64,000 nt of DNA from Nonomuraea dietziae (GCF_014195505.1 NZ_JACIBV010000001.1:1674001-1738000); one strand, 5' to 3'. Counted from the stretch's first letter, positions 16,202 to 25,132 are shown. The notes: generated by a model from the sequence alone, not told the origin. Numbers and translations are program-made.

Positions 16202-17865
16202 GCGGGACGGTGCTGACCTTCGGCCTGTTCATCCTCTTCATCGTCATCACCCTCGTGGTCACGTTCTGGGTCAGGGGCAACACCCGCAGCGCCGAAGACT
16301 TCTACGCGGGCGGCAGGGCCTTCTCCGGGCCGCAGAACGGCCTGGCGCTGGCCGGCGACTACATGTCGGCCGCCTCCTTCCTCGGCATCGCGGGCATCAT
16401 CGCGCTGTCGGGCTACGACGGCTTCCTCTACTCGATCGGCTTCCTGGTCGCGTGGCTGCTGACGCTGCTGCTGGTGGAGCTGATGCGCAACGCGGGCAGG
16501 TTCACGATGGCCGACGTCCTGTCCTATCGCGTACGGCAGCAGCCGAGGGTCCGCGTGGCGGCGGTCGTGTCCACGGTCACCGTCTCGGTCTTCTACCTGC
16601 TGGCCCAGATGGTGGGCGCGGGCGCGCTGGTGTCGCTGCTGCTGGGCGTCTCCACCGACACCGCCAAGGTCGTCACGATCGTCGCGGTCGGCGCGATGAT
16701 GATCTTCTATGTGATGTTCGGCGGCATGAAGGGCACCACCTGGGTGCAGATCATCAAGGCCGTGCTGCTGATGTCGGGCACGATCGTGCTGACGGTGCTG
16801 GTGCTGGGCAGGTTCGGGTTCAACCTGAGCGAGATGCTGGGCGCCGCCGCCAAGGCCAGCGGCCAGCCCGACTTCCTGCGGCCCGGGGTCAGGTTCGGCC
16901 AGGACGTCGAGGGCGATCCCGTCAGGACGCTGCTGAACAAGCTCGACTTCATCAGCCTCGCCCTGGCGCTGGTCCTGGGCACGGCGGGCCTGCCGCACAT
17001 CGTCACCAGGTTCTTCACCGTGCCCGACGCCCGCGCCGCCCGCGCCTCGGTCAACTGGGCGATCGGCCTGGTCGGCGTCTTCTACCTGATGACGCTGGCG
17101 CTGGGCTTCGGCGCCACCGCCCTGGTCGGGCGCGAGGCGATCACCGCGCAGGACCCCGCGGGCAACACCGCCGCCCTGCAGCTGGCGCAGGTGCTGGGCG
17201 AGTACGTCGGAGGGCCCGTCGGCGGCGACCTGATGCTCGCCTTCATCGGCGCGGTCGCCTTCGCCACCATCCTCGCGGTGGTCTCGGGCCTGGTCATGGC
17301 CTCCTCCACCTCCCTCGCCCACGACTACTTCGGCCACGTGCTGATGTTCGGCAGGCCGAGAGAGTCGCAGGAGGTCGGGGTTGCGCGCCTGTCCGCCCTG
17401 GTGATCGGGCTGCTGGCGGTCGTGCTCGCGGTGGTCGCCCGGCACCAGAACGTCGCCTTCCTGGTGGCGCTGGCCTTCGCGATGGCGGCCTCGGCGAACC
17501 TGCCCGCGATCGTGCTGTCGTTGTTCTGGAAGAGGTTCAACTCCACCGGCGTCGTCGCGGGGGTGTACGGCGGGCTGTCCGGGTCGCTGCTGCTGGTGTT
17601 CTTCTCCCCCGTCGTGTCGGGGAAGGTCGACCCGGTCACCGGGGCCAGCCTGTCGCTACTCCCCCGTGGCGTCGATTTCGCCTTCTTCCCGATGGAGAAC
17701 CCCGGCCTGGTGTCGATCCCGCTCGGCTTCGTCTGCGCGGTCGCCGGAGCGTTGCGGAGCAGGGAGCAGCCCGACACCGACAGGTTCGACGAGCTGTCGG
17801 TCCGCTCCCTCACGGGGACCGGCGCGCACCGGGCCCCGACGAGGGGAACACGGCGGCAGCACTAG
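16198..17865 (+). CDS. actP: Cation/acetate symporter (SSS family, ActP-like)
   Basis: 555 residues, 13 or so membrane helices. Family motifs include RSAEDFYAGGRAFSGPQNGL, GDYMSAASFLGIAG, the helix LGTAGLPHIVTRFFTVPDAR and the later SLFWKRFNSTG. Na+- or H+-coupled uptake of acetate or similar short carboxylates. The start overlaps the DUF485 gene (ATGA). The stop codon TAG lies within the CTAG at the left edge of the IS982-type element; the same CTAG stands at the other edge, so insertion did not change the protein. Confidence 0.92.
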   Translation: MSGTVLTFGLFILFIVITLVVTFWVRGNTRSAEDFYAGGRAFSGPQNGLALAGDYMSAASFLGIAGIIALSGYDGFLYSIGFLVAWLLTLLLVELMRNAGRFTMADVLSYRVRQQPRVRVAAVVSTVTVSVFYLLAQMVGAGALVSLLLGVSTDTAKVVTIVAVGAMMIFYVMFGGMKGTTWVQIIKAVLLMSGTIVLTVLVLGRFGFNLSEMLGAAAKASGQPDFLRPGVRFGQDVEGDPVRTLLNKLDFISLALALVLGTAGLPHIVTRFFTVPDARAARASVNWAIGLVGVFYLMTLALGFGATALVGREAITAQDPAGNTAALQLAQVLGEYVGGPVGGDLMLAFIGAVAFATILAVVSGLVMASSTSLAHDYFGHVLMFGRPRESQEVGVARLSALVIGLLAVVLAVVARHQNVAFLVALAFAMAASANLPAIVLSLFWKRFNSTGVVAGVYGGLSGSLLLVFFSPVVSGKVDPVTGASLSLLPRGVDFAFFPMENPGLVSIPLGFVCAVAGALRSREQPDTDRFDELSVRSLTGTGAHRAPTRGTRRQH

Positions 17866-18870
17866 ATGAATGAGTCCAAGGCGTAGCTGCGGAGATAGGG
17901 CGAGGGCGCCCACCCTCAGTTTGTGACGACCAAGTTGGACACCCTCGCAACCGCACTGTATGTGAAGGTCGATGATCTACTGAAGGCCTCACCAGGCCTG
18001 GCCCCGTGGCGGCCGAAGACAGGTATCGGGCCCACGCTCAGCGACGCCGAACTGGTGACCTTGGCGGTCATGTCAGCGTTGCTGGGCTTCGTCTCCGAAC
18101 GACGCTGGCTGCGCTATGCCCACGCCGAACTGGGCGGGATGTTCCCTTACCTGCCCGGACAGTCGGGGTACGGCAAACGGCTACGGAAGGCATCGGGGCT
18201 GGTCCTGCACATCATCAGGATGTTGGCCGCCGACACCACGCTGTGGAGCGACGATGTGTGGGTCGTCGACTCCACCCCGGTGGAGTGCGGCCGCTCCCGC
18301 GATACCGCTCGGCGCAGTGACCTGGCCGGGTGGGCCGAGTACGGCTACTGCGCCAGTCACTCCCGCTATTTCTGGGGGCTGCGGTTACATCTGCTGTGCA
18401 CCCTGGGCGGGCTGCCGGTGATGTTCGCCCTCACCGGCGCCAAGGCCGATGAGCGCCACACCCTGCTCGGGATGCTCGATGCCGCTCCCGAGGTGGTGGC
18501 CGGCCATCCGGGCCAGTCGATCATCGCCGACCGGCAGTACTACGGGCGGGACTTCGAGCACGCGCTGACCGAGCGTGATCTGCGCCTGCTGCGACCGGCC
18601 CGCCAGGGCGAAAGCGAGCGGGCCGGAGCGCGGCTGTTCAAACCGCTACGCCAGACCATCGAATCGATCAACCAAACCTTCAAGGGCCAGCTCGACCTGG
18701 AACGCCACGGGGGCCGGACCCCAGCCGGCGTCCTCATCCGCGTGCTGTCCAGGATCCTCGCGCTGACCACCGTGATCTGGCACAACGACAAGACCAGCCA
18801 GCCGATCAAACGATCCCTGATCGCCTACGACCACTGAACGTGACCATACGCCTTGGACTCATTCATCTAG
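17862..18870 (+). mobile_element. Intact IS982-family insertion sequence
   Basis: About 1.0 kb. Perfect terminal inverted repeats at 17862-17885 and 18847-18870 (24 bp including an outer CTAG at each end; 20 bp without it). One transposase gene fills the element. The two CTAG copies may be a 4-bp target duplication or part of the palindromic ends; they cannot be told apart because CTAG is self-complementary. Identical ends and an open transposase suggest recent insertion. Confidence 0.92.
17923..18837 (+). CDS. IS982 family transposase
   Basis: 304 residues and complete. N-terminal LSDAELVTLAVMSALLGF and FPYLPGQSGYGKRLRK are hallmarks of IS982-family DDE transposases. Catalytic Asp in WVVDSTPVECGRS, a second acidic motif at IIADRQYYGRDF and the Glu in ESINQTFKGQLDLERHGGRT. 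It would catalyse movement of its own element. Flanked by the perfect terminal repeats. Confidence 0.95.
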   Translation: MTTKLDTLATALYVKVDDLLKASPGLAPWRPKTGIGPTLSDAELVTLAVMSALLGFVSERRWLRYAHAELGGMFPYLPGQSGYGKRLRKASGLVLHIIRMLAADTTLWSDDVWVVDSTPVECGRSRDTARRSDLAGWAEYGYCASHSRYFWGLRLHLLCTLGGLPVMFALTGAKADERHTLLGMLDAAPEVVAGHPGQSIIADRQYYGRDFEHALTERDLRLLRPARQGESERAGARLFKPLRQTIESINQTFKGQLDLERHGGRTPAGVLIRVLSRILALTTVIWHNDKTSQPIKRSLIAYDH

Positions 18871-18929
18871 CCCGTCGGCGTTCCAGATCCTAGGTTTCCC
18901 TTGAGTGCTTCTCGATCAAGGGAGACAGC

Positions 18930-19556
18930 ATGACGGAACTCGCCGAGCGGATGCATCGGACCTTCTTCCGGATGATGTCCCTGCTCTCCCCTCGGGGGCA
19001 GGGCGTCTTCCTGCGCCGTTACTTCGACTGGTGGCACCGCACGCCCGATCCGTGGAGGCTCGGGAGCGACGCCTACGAGCGGCACAAGTACGCCATGACG
19101 CTGGAGGCGGTTCCCCGCCTGCCGTACCGGCGGATTCTGGAGGTGGGGTGCGCGGAGGGGGTGTTCACCGACGCTCTGGCGCGGCGCTTCCCCGACGCCG
19201 AGATCGTCGGTATCGACATCTCCACGCGGGCCCTGCAGCGGGCCAGGCAGCGGACGGAGAAGGCCAGGTTCGTCCATGCCGACCTCCTGAGCCATCCTCT
19301 TGAAGAGCGGTTCGACCTGGTCTTCTGCGCGGAGACGCTCTACTACGTGGGCAGGTCGGGACGGCTTCGCCAGGCCTCGCAGCGGCTGGCGGGGCTGCTG
19401 GCCGAAAACGGGGTGCTGGTGCTGGTGCATCCGTGGCCCGAGGCGGCGAGCCTGCACAGGTTCGCCGACGCCGACCGCTCACTGTCGCCCGTGACCGACC
19501 GGGTCGACACCGGCACCCATCGGCCCTTCGCCGTCGCCGTCTATCGCAAGGCCTGA
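18930..19556 (+). CDS. Class I SAM-dependent methyltransferase, NodS-like
   Basis: 208 residues. The phrase DPWRLGSDAYERHKYAMTLE before motif I, and motif I itself (ILEVGCAEGVFTDALA), match the NodS-like N-methyltransferase group; motif II is VGIDISTRALQRARQR and motif IV FDLVFCAETLYYV. Soluble enzyme, acceptor unknown. Not linked to nodulation genes here, so the NodS resemblance is only at family level. Located just right of the IS982 element. Confidence 0.85.
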   Translation: MTELAERMHRTFFRMMSLLSPRGQGVFLRRYFDWWHRTPDPWRLGSDAYERHKYAMTLEAVPRLPYRRILEVGCAEGVFTDALARRFPDAEIVGIDISTRALQRARQRTEKARFVHADLLSHPLEERFDLVFCAETLYYVGRSGRLRQASQRLAGLLAENGVLVLVHPWPEAASLHRFADADRSLSPVTDRVDTGTHRPFAVAVYRKA

Positions 19557-19560
19557 AGGT

Positions 19561-19755
19561 CACCTGCCGCCGGTGAAGGCCGGCTCGCCGGGCTTCGGCG
19601 CCCAGACGAGGCGGCGTCGTCGGCGGAGACGAGGGCCACGGCGGCCTCCTGCGGGCCGGCCGCCTCGCGCACGCCGTCGGGCAGGGGCTCGACGAGGGCG
19701 CGCCGGTCGGGGTGGGAGATCCACAGGAGCCGCGCCCTGCTTGACGAGCAGCTAG
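19561..19755 (-). pseudogene. Short coding remnant with a frameshift, unknown family
   Basis: On the minus strand one frame reads LLWISHPDRRALVEPL...AAVALVSADDAA and a second frame continues RLVWAPKPGEPAFTGGR then stop. Together they look like the C-terminal 60 residues of a protein with one frameshift. No family recognised. Confidence 0.3.
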
Positions 19756-19774
19756 TCGGCGGTGGTTCTGGTGG

Positions 19775-20326
19775 TCACTTCGGCTCCGTGGAGTAGACGA
19801 GGGAGAGGACGCCGGTCTCGAAGGTGGTGGAGGAGACGAGCTTGAGCGGGATCTGGCCGGTGCCCTCGAACAGTCGCTGGCCGGCGCCGACGACGATCGG
19901 GTGAACCATCAGGTAGAGCTCGTCGAGCAGGTCGTGCTCGAGCAGCGATCTGACCAGGGTGGCGCTGCCGCTCATCGCGATGGTGCCGCCGTCCTGCCGC
20001 TTGAGCGCGGTGAGCTCCTCGACGAAGGAGTCTCCCTTGATCAGCGTGCTGTTGGTCCAGTCGGCCGAGTCGAGCGTGTTCGAGACGACGTACTTCTTGA
20101 CGTTGTTGATGTGGTCGGCGAAGACGTCGCCCTGGCCGCTCTTGCTGGGCCAGTAGGCGGCCCACTCCTCGTAGTTGACGCGGCCCATGAGCATGGCGTC
20201 GGACTCGGCCATCTGCGCGCCGATCGCGGCGCCCATCTCGTCGTTGAAGTAGGGGAAGTGCCACTGGTCGGGAGACTCGACGACGCCGTCGAGGGAGATG
20301 AAGAAGGCAGCCGTGATCTTTCGCAT
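19775..20326 (-). CDS. Dihydrofolate reductase family (RibD C-terminal-like) protein
   Basis: 183 residues. Starts MRKITAAFFISLDGVVESPD and carries MGRVNYEEWAAYWP and GSATLVRSLLEHDLLDELYL, the standard pattern of the DHFR/RibD-C family of small NADPH-dependent reductases common in actinobacteria. Substrate unknown. Stands alone with its own upstream region (20327-20431). Confidence 0.9.
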   Translation of the reverse strand: MRKITAAFFISLDGVVESPDQWHFPYFNDEMGAAIGAQMAESDAMLMGRVNYEEWAAYWPSKSGQGDVFADHINNVKKYVVSNTLDSADWTNSTLIKGDSFVEELTALKRQDGGTIAMSGSATLVRSLLEHDLLDELYLMVHPIVVGAGQRLFEGTGQIPLKLVSSTTFETGVLSLVYSTEPK

Positions 20327-20431
20327 GTCGTCTCCTCATGTTCCTTGCGGTGTGGCTCCAGCCTCGCACCGACAACTTTTCTTGTCAAGAGTGCCGGTGT
20401 CACTCCGACGGCCGCCGCGAAGCGCCACGTC

Positions 20432-20740
20432 TCAGGGGCGGAAGCCGGGCAGGTGCGCTCGCAGGTAGGGGGCGGTGCGGCTGCCTGGGACGGCGGCCAC
20501 CTCCTCGGGCGTGCCCTGGGCGACGATCGTGCCGCCCTGCTCGCCGCCGCCCGGCCCCAGGTCGATGACGTGGTCGGCGGCCAGGATGACGTCGAGATCG
20601 TGCTCGACGACGACCACAGTGGCGCCGCCGTCCACGAGGGCGCCGAGCTGGCGCATCAGCACCTCGGTGTCGGCGGGGTGCAGCCCCGCGGTCGGCTCGT
20701 CCAGCAGGTAGAGGGTGCTGGCCCGCTCGGTCCCCGACGG
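20432..20740 (-). pseudogene. C-terminal fragment of a UvrA-like ABC ATPase
   Basis: About 100 residues containing the UvrA C-terminal Walker B region ([20 protein letters not shown]), the switch [20 protein letters not shown] and the G-rich end [20 protein letters not shown], ending at the natural stop 20434-20432. Everything N-terminal of this is missing: at about 20740 the sequence changes to a resolvase fragment on the opposite strand. A matching UvrA N-terminal piece on the same strand lies 7 kb upstream (27661-27852). Consistent with a drug-resistance-type UvrA paralogue that was disrupted. Confidence 0.85.
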
Positions 20741-20991
20741 TTCGAGGCCGACCTGCTGAAGATGCGCACCCGCGAGGGCATGGCAATCGCCCGCTCGCGC
20801 GGCAAACTCAAGGGCAGGCAACCCAAACTCACCGCCCGCCAGCAAGCCGAACTGGTCCGGATGCACGCCACCAGCAGCTACACCATCGCCGACCTGATGG
20901 AGCTCTTTCCGTCGGCCGCGCCGCCGTCTACCGCGTCCTGGACCCCCCGGGCCGACCCGACGAACAACTCGACAATCAGGCAGTGTCGTGA
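20741..20991 (+). pseudogene. C-terminal fragment of a serine recombinase (Tn3-type resolvase/invertase), frameshifted
   Basis: The plus strand reads FEADLLKMRTREGMAIARSRG, KLKGRQPKLTARQQAELVRM and YTIADLMELF, the end of the serine-recombinase domain and the linker to the DNA-binding helix-turn-helix. One missing T near 20909 shifts the frame; the helix-turn-helix then continues in another frame (VGRAAVYRVLDPPGRPDEQL...) to TGA at 20989-20991. The catalytic N-terminal domain is absent. It marks the left edge of the inserted region in the UvrA-like gene. Confidence 0.85.
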
Positions 20992-21400
20992 ACACCTCGC
21001 TCGATCCAACCGCACGGTCATCGTCGTGGTGATGGTGGCGTCTTGGGGTTGCTGGTGCCTCGATAGAGGGACGGCGTAAATAGGCCTTTGACCTGCCCGT
21101 AACTACGGGTGGATACTTCCCTGCGGGCGCGGTCCACGAGTCCACGGCACGGCAATGAGGGCCGGCCGTCACCTATGATCGATATCGCTCGAACGTCCGT
21201 CGTCGACTCGTTCCACGTCCCCGGCTGGGATGCGCGGCGCCGCCCCGACGGGTCGGCGCATATGTCTTTGGCGGAGCGGGCTCCAGAGCGCCCGAGCCGC
21301 CGCAGGGGAACGAGGTGGTAAGGGTGCCGCAGCGCACGGTCGTACCGACAGGCGGGCACGCTCCGGTCGGTGAATCCTACGTTGTCTCCCTAGGCGGAGC
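20992..21400. other. Intergenic region before the histidine kinase
   Basis: No credible gene on either strand; the open frames here have poor codon character. The stretch probably holds the promoter of the histidine kinase at 21401, but I see no clear -35/-10 pair or terminator. Confidence 0.4.
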
Positions 21401-22798
21401 ATGAGGCGACCACGAGGATTCAGGGGCCCGCGACTGGGACTGACGCGCCTCACGATTGCGGCGAGTGCGGTGCTCGCCTTGTTGATAGGTGTCGCGTTCG
21501 CGGTCCTGCTGTGGGCGATCGCTGACGCCAACAGCTCCACATCGGCGAGACGGGCTTCTCGGACGGCTCTCGTCGAAGTCGGCAATCTGGAACAACTGGT
21601 CCTCGACCTCGAGACAGGGCAGCGCGGCTTCCTGATCACCAAGCGTGAGGAGTTTCTCCAGCCGTGGCAGGCGGCGCGCAAGGAGTTCCCGGCGCAGGCG
21701 CGGAGGTTCACCGAAACCGCTACCTCCCCCGAACAGCGGCGCATCGCCGAACAGATCACGCACGGCGCCGACTCGTTGGTGAGCGACTACTCGGTTCCGC
21801 TGGTGGAGGCGGTGCGGCGAGGGGATCCCGCCGCATCCGGTCTGGCGGCGACGGCCGAGGGCAAGCGGCGCGTCGATGCCCTGCGCGCTCAGTTCGACCA
21901 GTACACGGCGGGCGAACGCGCCCAGCTCGCGGCGCGTGAAGACACCGCAATGGCCAACGGGCGGCGGGCGGTGATTGCGGCAGGTGCGGGGCTGGCGGCA
22001 TCGACCGCGCTGGTGGCCGCGTTCACGGTGCTCCAGCACCGGGCCGTCGTGCGGCCCGTCCGGGGGGCGGCTGCCGCGGCGGAGCGGCTCGCCGACGGGG
22101 ACCTCGGAGTGCGGATCGTCCCGAGCAAGGTGGCGGAGATCGGCGCGTTGGGCACGTCCTTCAACTCCATGGCGGCCTCATTGCAGGACAGCCGCAGGCG
22201 CATCATGGAAAGCGTCGAGGAGGTACACCGACGCACGGCTCGGGACCTGCACGACGGGGCGCAGCAACGACTCGTCAGCCTGATGATCGGGCTCCGGCTT
22301 GTACGGGAGCTGGTCCCCGATGCGGAACCGTCCACCACCGAGCTGCTGGACCAGTCGATCGCCGACGCGCAGACGGCGATCGATGAGCTGAGGGAGCTGG
22401 CGTCGGGGATCTACCCTCTCGTGCTGACGGTGAAGGGGCTGGTGGCGGCGGTGCAGGACCTGGCGTCCCGCAGTCCGATCCCCGCCGTCGTCGAAAGCGA
22501 CTTTGACCAGAGGATTCCCGCGGCCGTTGAATCGAACGCCTATTTCGTCGTGGCGGAAGCCGTGACGAACGCGGTCAAGCACGCCCAGGCATCCCGGATC
22601 GACATCTTCCTGGAGTTCGGAGAGGCACTGCAGATTCGGGTCGTCGACGACGGCGTCGGCGGTGTGAACGCCGCCACCGCCGGCAGCGGCCTGACCGGGC
22701 TGGCCGATCGGCTGGCCGCCTTCGATGGCACGTTGACCATCGAGTCGCCCCTGGGCGGCGGCACGACGATCCTGGCGCAGATCCCGATACCGCCCTGA
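21401..22798 (+). CDS. Sensor histidine kinase with CHASE3 sensor and HisKA_3 core
   Basis: 465 residues. Membrane helix at about 15-40, extracellular CHASE3-like domain (LEQLVLDLETGQRGFLITKR) to about 185, a second helix (VIAAGAGLAASTALVAAFTV), a HAMP-like linker (RLADGDLGVRIVPSKVAEIG), the HisKA_3 phosphoacceptor His284 in ARDLHDGAQQRLVSL, and a HATPase domain (ESNAYFVVAEAVTNAVKHA, VVDDGVGG). NarL-type two-component sensor. The following gene encodes a receiver-only protein and the convergent gene a NarL regulator, so the three may form one circuit. Codon usage looks less GC-extreme than most of the window. Confidence 0.93.
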   Translation: MRRPRGFRGPRLGLTRLTIAASAVLALLIGVAFAVLLWAIADANSSTSARRASRTALVEVGNLEQLVLDLETGQRGFLITKREEFLQPWQAARKEFPAQARRFTETATSPEQRRIAEQITHGADSLVSDYSVPLVEAVRRGDPAASGLAATAEGKRRVDALRAQFDQYTAGERAQLAAREDTAMANGRRAVIAAGAGLAASTALVAAFTVLQHRAVVRPVRGAAAAAERLADGDLGVRIVPSKVAEIGALGTSFNSMAASLQDSRRRIMESVEEVHRRTARDLHDGAQQRLVSLMIGLRLVRELVPDAEPSTTELLDQSIADAQTAIDELRELASGIYPLVLTVKGLVAAVQDLASRSPIPAVVESDFDQRIPAAVESNAYFVVAEAVTNAVKHAQASRIDIFLEFGEALQIRVVDDGVGGVNAATAGSGLTGLADRLAAFDGTLTIESPLGGGTTILAQIPIPP

Positions 22799-22817
22799 GG
22801 CCGCTTAAGGACGAACC

Positions 22818-23231
22818 GTGGGGTTGGCCCCATGGCCTGCACGTGCTCCCGTCGGAGACGCTGGTTTGGTGCCAGTCAACGTGGTGGTCGTCGACGACGA
22901 CCCCGGATTCCGTCGCATCGCCAGGGCTCTGCTGGCCGCGCGAGGGCTGCGGGTCGTCGCCGAGTCGCCGGACGGGGCATCGGCGATCGCGGCGGTCCGA
23001 GAACACCGCCCTGACGGCGTGCTGCTCGATCTTCATCTTCCGGGCGAGGACGGGCTGTCCGTCGCCCGAGCGCTCACCCGAGAGGGGCAATCGCTGAGGA
23101 TCGTGCTGACCTCCACCGACTCTTGGACGTGGTCGGAGGAGGAACTGGCCAGTGCCGGAATCCTGCGCTTCGTGGCCAAGGACCGGCTGTTCGACACCGA
23201 CCTGATCGCTCTGTTCTCGCCTACCGCTTGA
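22818..23231 (+). CDS. Receiver-domain-only response regulator
   Basis: About 137 residues, one REC domain and no output domain. VVVVDDDPGF supplies the acidic pocket, Asp71 in LLDLHLPGEDG is the phosphoacceptor, and ILRFVAKDRL contains the conserved Lys. GTG at 22818 is chosen because AAGGA lies 6 bases upstream; GTG at 22869, directly before the domain, is the alternative. 19 bp after the histidine kinase, so probably cotranscribed. Could act as a phosphate sink or through protein-protein contacts. Confidence 0.85.
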   Translation: MGLAPWPARAPVGDAGLVPVNVVVVDDDPGFRRIARALLAARGLRVVAESPDGASAIAAVREHRPDGVLLDLHLPGEDGLSVARALTREGQSLRIVLTSTDSWTWSEEELASAGILRFVAKDRLFDTDLIALFSPTA

Positions 23232-23880
23232 GGTAGCGCAGCACGGCGAGAACACGGCGGTGCTGTGAGTATTCGGTCTGCTGCAAGCCCAGCTTGAGGA
23301 AAATGCCGGTCACGTGGCGCTCCACCGCCGGAACCGTCACCACAAGCTTGTCGGCGATGCCGGAGTTGGAATGCCCCTCGGCCATCAACGCCAGGACCTC
23401 ACGCTCCCGGGGAGTCAACCTCTCCAGCGGGTCCGCGGCGCGCCGGCGGCTGACGAGCGTGGCGATGACGTCCGGGTCGAGCGCCGAACCGCCGGCGATG
23501 ACCCGCTGCACCGCGTCCATGAGGACCTGCGGGCTGGCGACCTTCTCCTTGAGCAGGTAACCGACGCCACTCGGATCGTCTCCGACGAGATCGAGGGCGA
23601 AGGAGGCTTCCAGGAACTGCGACAGCACGATCACCGGCGTGCCCGGCCGCTCCGCCCGGATCCGGCGCGCCGCCTGAAGTCCGTCGTCGGCCAGGTTTGG
23701 CGGCATCCGGATGTCGGCGATCACCACGTCCGGCTTGTGCTCCGCGGCGGCGCTGACCAGTTCCACGGCGTTGGAGACCGACGCGACGACCTCGACGCCG
23801 GACCGCTTCAGCATGGCCGTGATGCCCTCACGGACGATTGGCTGGTCTTCTCCGAGCACTGCACGCAGGGGCCCGCTCAT
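23221..23880 (-). CDS. NarL/LuxR family response regulator
   Basis: 219 residues. REC domain with acidic pocket GEDQ and phosphoacceptor Asp56 (VVIADIRMPP), then a LuxR-type helix-turn-helix (LTPREREVLALMAEGHSNSG, VPAVERHVTGIFLKLGL). DNA-binding output partner for a HisKA_3 kinase, most plausibly the one at 21401. Convergent with the receiver-only gene, overlapping its 3' end by 11 bp. Confidence 0.92.
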   Translation of the reverse strand: MSGPLRAVLGEDQPIVREGITAMLKRSGVEVVASVSNAVELVSAAAEHKPDVVIADIRMPPNLADDGLQAARRIRAERPGTPVIVLSQFLEASFALDLVGDDPSGVGYLLKEKVASPQVLMDAVQRVIAGGSALDPDVIATLVSRRRAADPLERLTPREREVLALMAEGHSNSGIADKLVVTVPAVERHVTGIFLKLGLQQTEYSQHRRVLAVLRYLKR

Positions 23881-24106
23881 GCAGGCATCCTAGTCGGCGG
23901 CGCCGACCCGGTCGGATCGGGCGGGGACGCCGGTTCCTCTCAGGCGCACCGTGGGGTTTTCCCCAGGGACGGTCTCGGGGTGGCCGACACAGGGTTTGAA
24001 GGCGGCTCGACAGCCGTCCGGATAGCCCCTGACCAGACTGGAAGGCATCCAAGGCGGCTCCCTGCAGAGCTCCGTTCAGTCGTCGCCCCTTTAGTGGAGG
24101 AGCATC

Positions 24107-24340
24107 ATGTCTGTGACGTTCACGCCGGTCACCGCCCGTACGAGCGGCCGCGGCGGCCGTGAGCGCTGCACCTCGATGCACTTCGTGCAGGGAGTTGGTT
24201 GTGGAGGCGTGACTCCACAACTGTGGCTGGCCGTGCTTTCCGTACCGCCCTCCGGCGCTCGCCGCGCGTACAACCAGTGCGCCGAACTCGTGCTGTCCGG
24301 AGAGCACACAGTCCGTGCTGCGTCACGCCCCAAGGCGTGA
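24107..24340 (+). CDS. Possible 77-residue leader ORF upstream of two alpha/beta hydrolases
   Basis: ATG at 24107 is preceded by GGAGGAG at good spacing. The product (MSVTFTPVTARTSGRGG...) resembles nothing I know, and codon bias is weak. Its stop lies inside a strong hairpin at 24321-24342, directly upstream of the hydrolase operon. The rest of the gap from 23881 shows no gene. It may be a leader peptide or chance. Confidence 0.3.
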   Translation: MSVTFTPVTARTSGRGGRERCTSMHFVQGVGCGGVTPQLWLAVLSVPPSGARRAYNQCAELVLSGEHTVRAASRPKA

Positions 24341-24342
24341 CG
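24321..24342 (+). terminator. Strong hairpin in the leader of the hydrolase operon
   Basis: CGTCACGCC (24321-24329), loop CCAA, GGCGTGACG (24334-24342): perfect 9-bp stem with a tetraloop, 40 bp before the hydrolase start codon and spanning the stop of the small upstream ORF. It could terminate the upstream transcript or act as an attenuator. No U-tract follows. Confidence 0.5.
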
Positions 24343-24381
24343 GTTCAAGGCTCGACCCAAGGTCTCAAGAAAGGGATATTT

Positions 24382-25098
24382 ATGTCCGAGACTCCCACTA
24401 TCGTGCTTGTGCACGGCGCCTTCGCCGATGGCGCCAGCTGGGCGCCCGTGACGCTGCGGCTGCTCGACCAGGGCTACAAGGTTCTCGTACCCCCCGTCTT
24501 CAACCGCAGCCTGTCCGGCGACTCGGCTTACATCAAGTCGTTCGTCGAGCAGATCGATGGGCCGGTCATCCTCGCCGGCCACTCCTACGGGGGCGCCGTC
24601 ATCACGGTCGCTGGTGTCGCCGACAACGTCGTCGGGCTGGTCTACGTGTCTGGGTACGCCCTCGAGGAGGGCGAGAGCCTGGGACAACTGCAGGGCGGAT
24701 TCCCCGATTCTGAGCTCGCGGCGAACCTCGCCTACTCTCCCTACCCGATCGAGAGCGGCGAGCCCGGCACGGATGTGTCGGTGAACATCGACGCCTTCCC
24801 CGCCGTGTTCGCCGCCGGTGTCAACACAGACAAGGCGAAGGTGCTCGCGGTATCGCAGCGGCCTCTATCGGCGATCGCGTTCGGAGAGCCCGCATCAGTG
24901 GCCGCGTGGAAGACCAAGCCGGGCTGGGGGATTGTCTCCAGCGCCGACCGCACCATCAATCCCGATGTCGAGCGCTTCGGTTACACGCGGGCCGGCTTGC
25001 GGAAGGTGATCGAGATCGACGCCCCTCACCTGGTGATGCAGACCCACTCGGCCGAGGTGGCGACGTTCATCACCGACGCGATCGCCGAACTCGGCTGA
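24382..25098 (+). CDS. Alpha/beta hydrolase (esterase/haloperoxidase-like)
   Basis: 238 residues. Oxyanion loop VLVHGAFADGASW, nucleophile elbow GHSYGG with Ser68, and a late His in IEIDAPHLVMQTHSAEV. It matches the common alpha/beta fold hydrolases related to EstC/salicylate esterases. ATG at 24382 follows AAAGGGA. Codon usage has more A/T at third positions than neighbouring chromosomal genes, in keeping with an acquired segment. 34 bp before a second hydrolase gene. Confidence 0.9.
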   Translation: MSETPTIVLVHGAFADGASWAPVTLRLLDQGYKVLVPPVFNRSLSGDSAYIKSFVEQIDGPVILAGHSYGGAVITVAGVADNVVGLVYVSGYALEEGESLGQLQGGFPDSELAANLAYSPYPIESGEPGTDVSVNIDAFPAVFAAGVNTDKAKVLAVSQRPLSAIAFGEPASVAAWKTKPGWGIVSSADRTINPDVERFGYTRAGLRKVIEIDAPHLVMQTHSAEVATFITDAIAELG

Positions 25099-25132
25099 CA
25101 TCCAACCTGACACAGAAGGAGTAAAGGCGATC

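Noticed and set aside
18930..19556. Nodulation methyltransferase nodS
   Set aside because: Resemblance is at family level only; no nod genes or rhizobial context.
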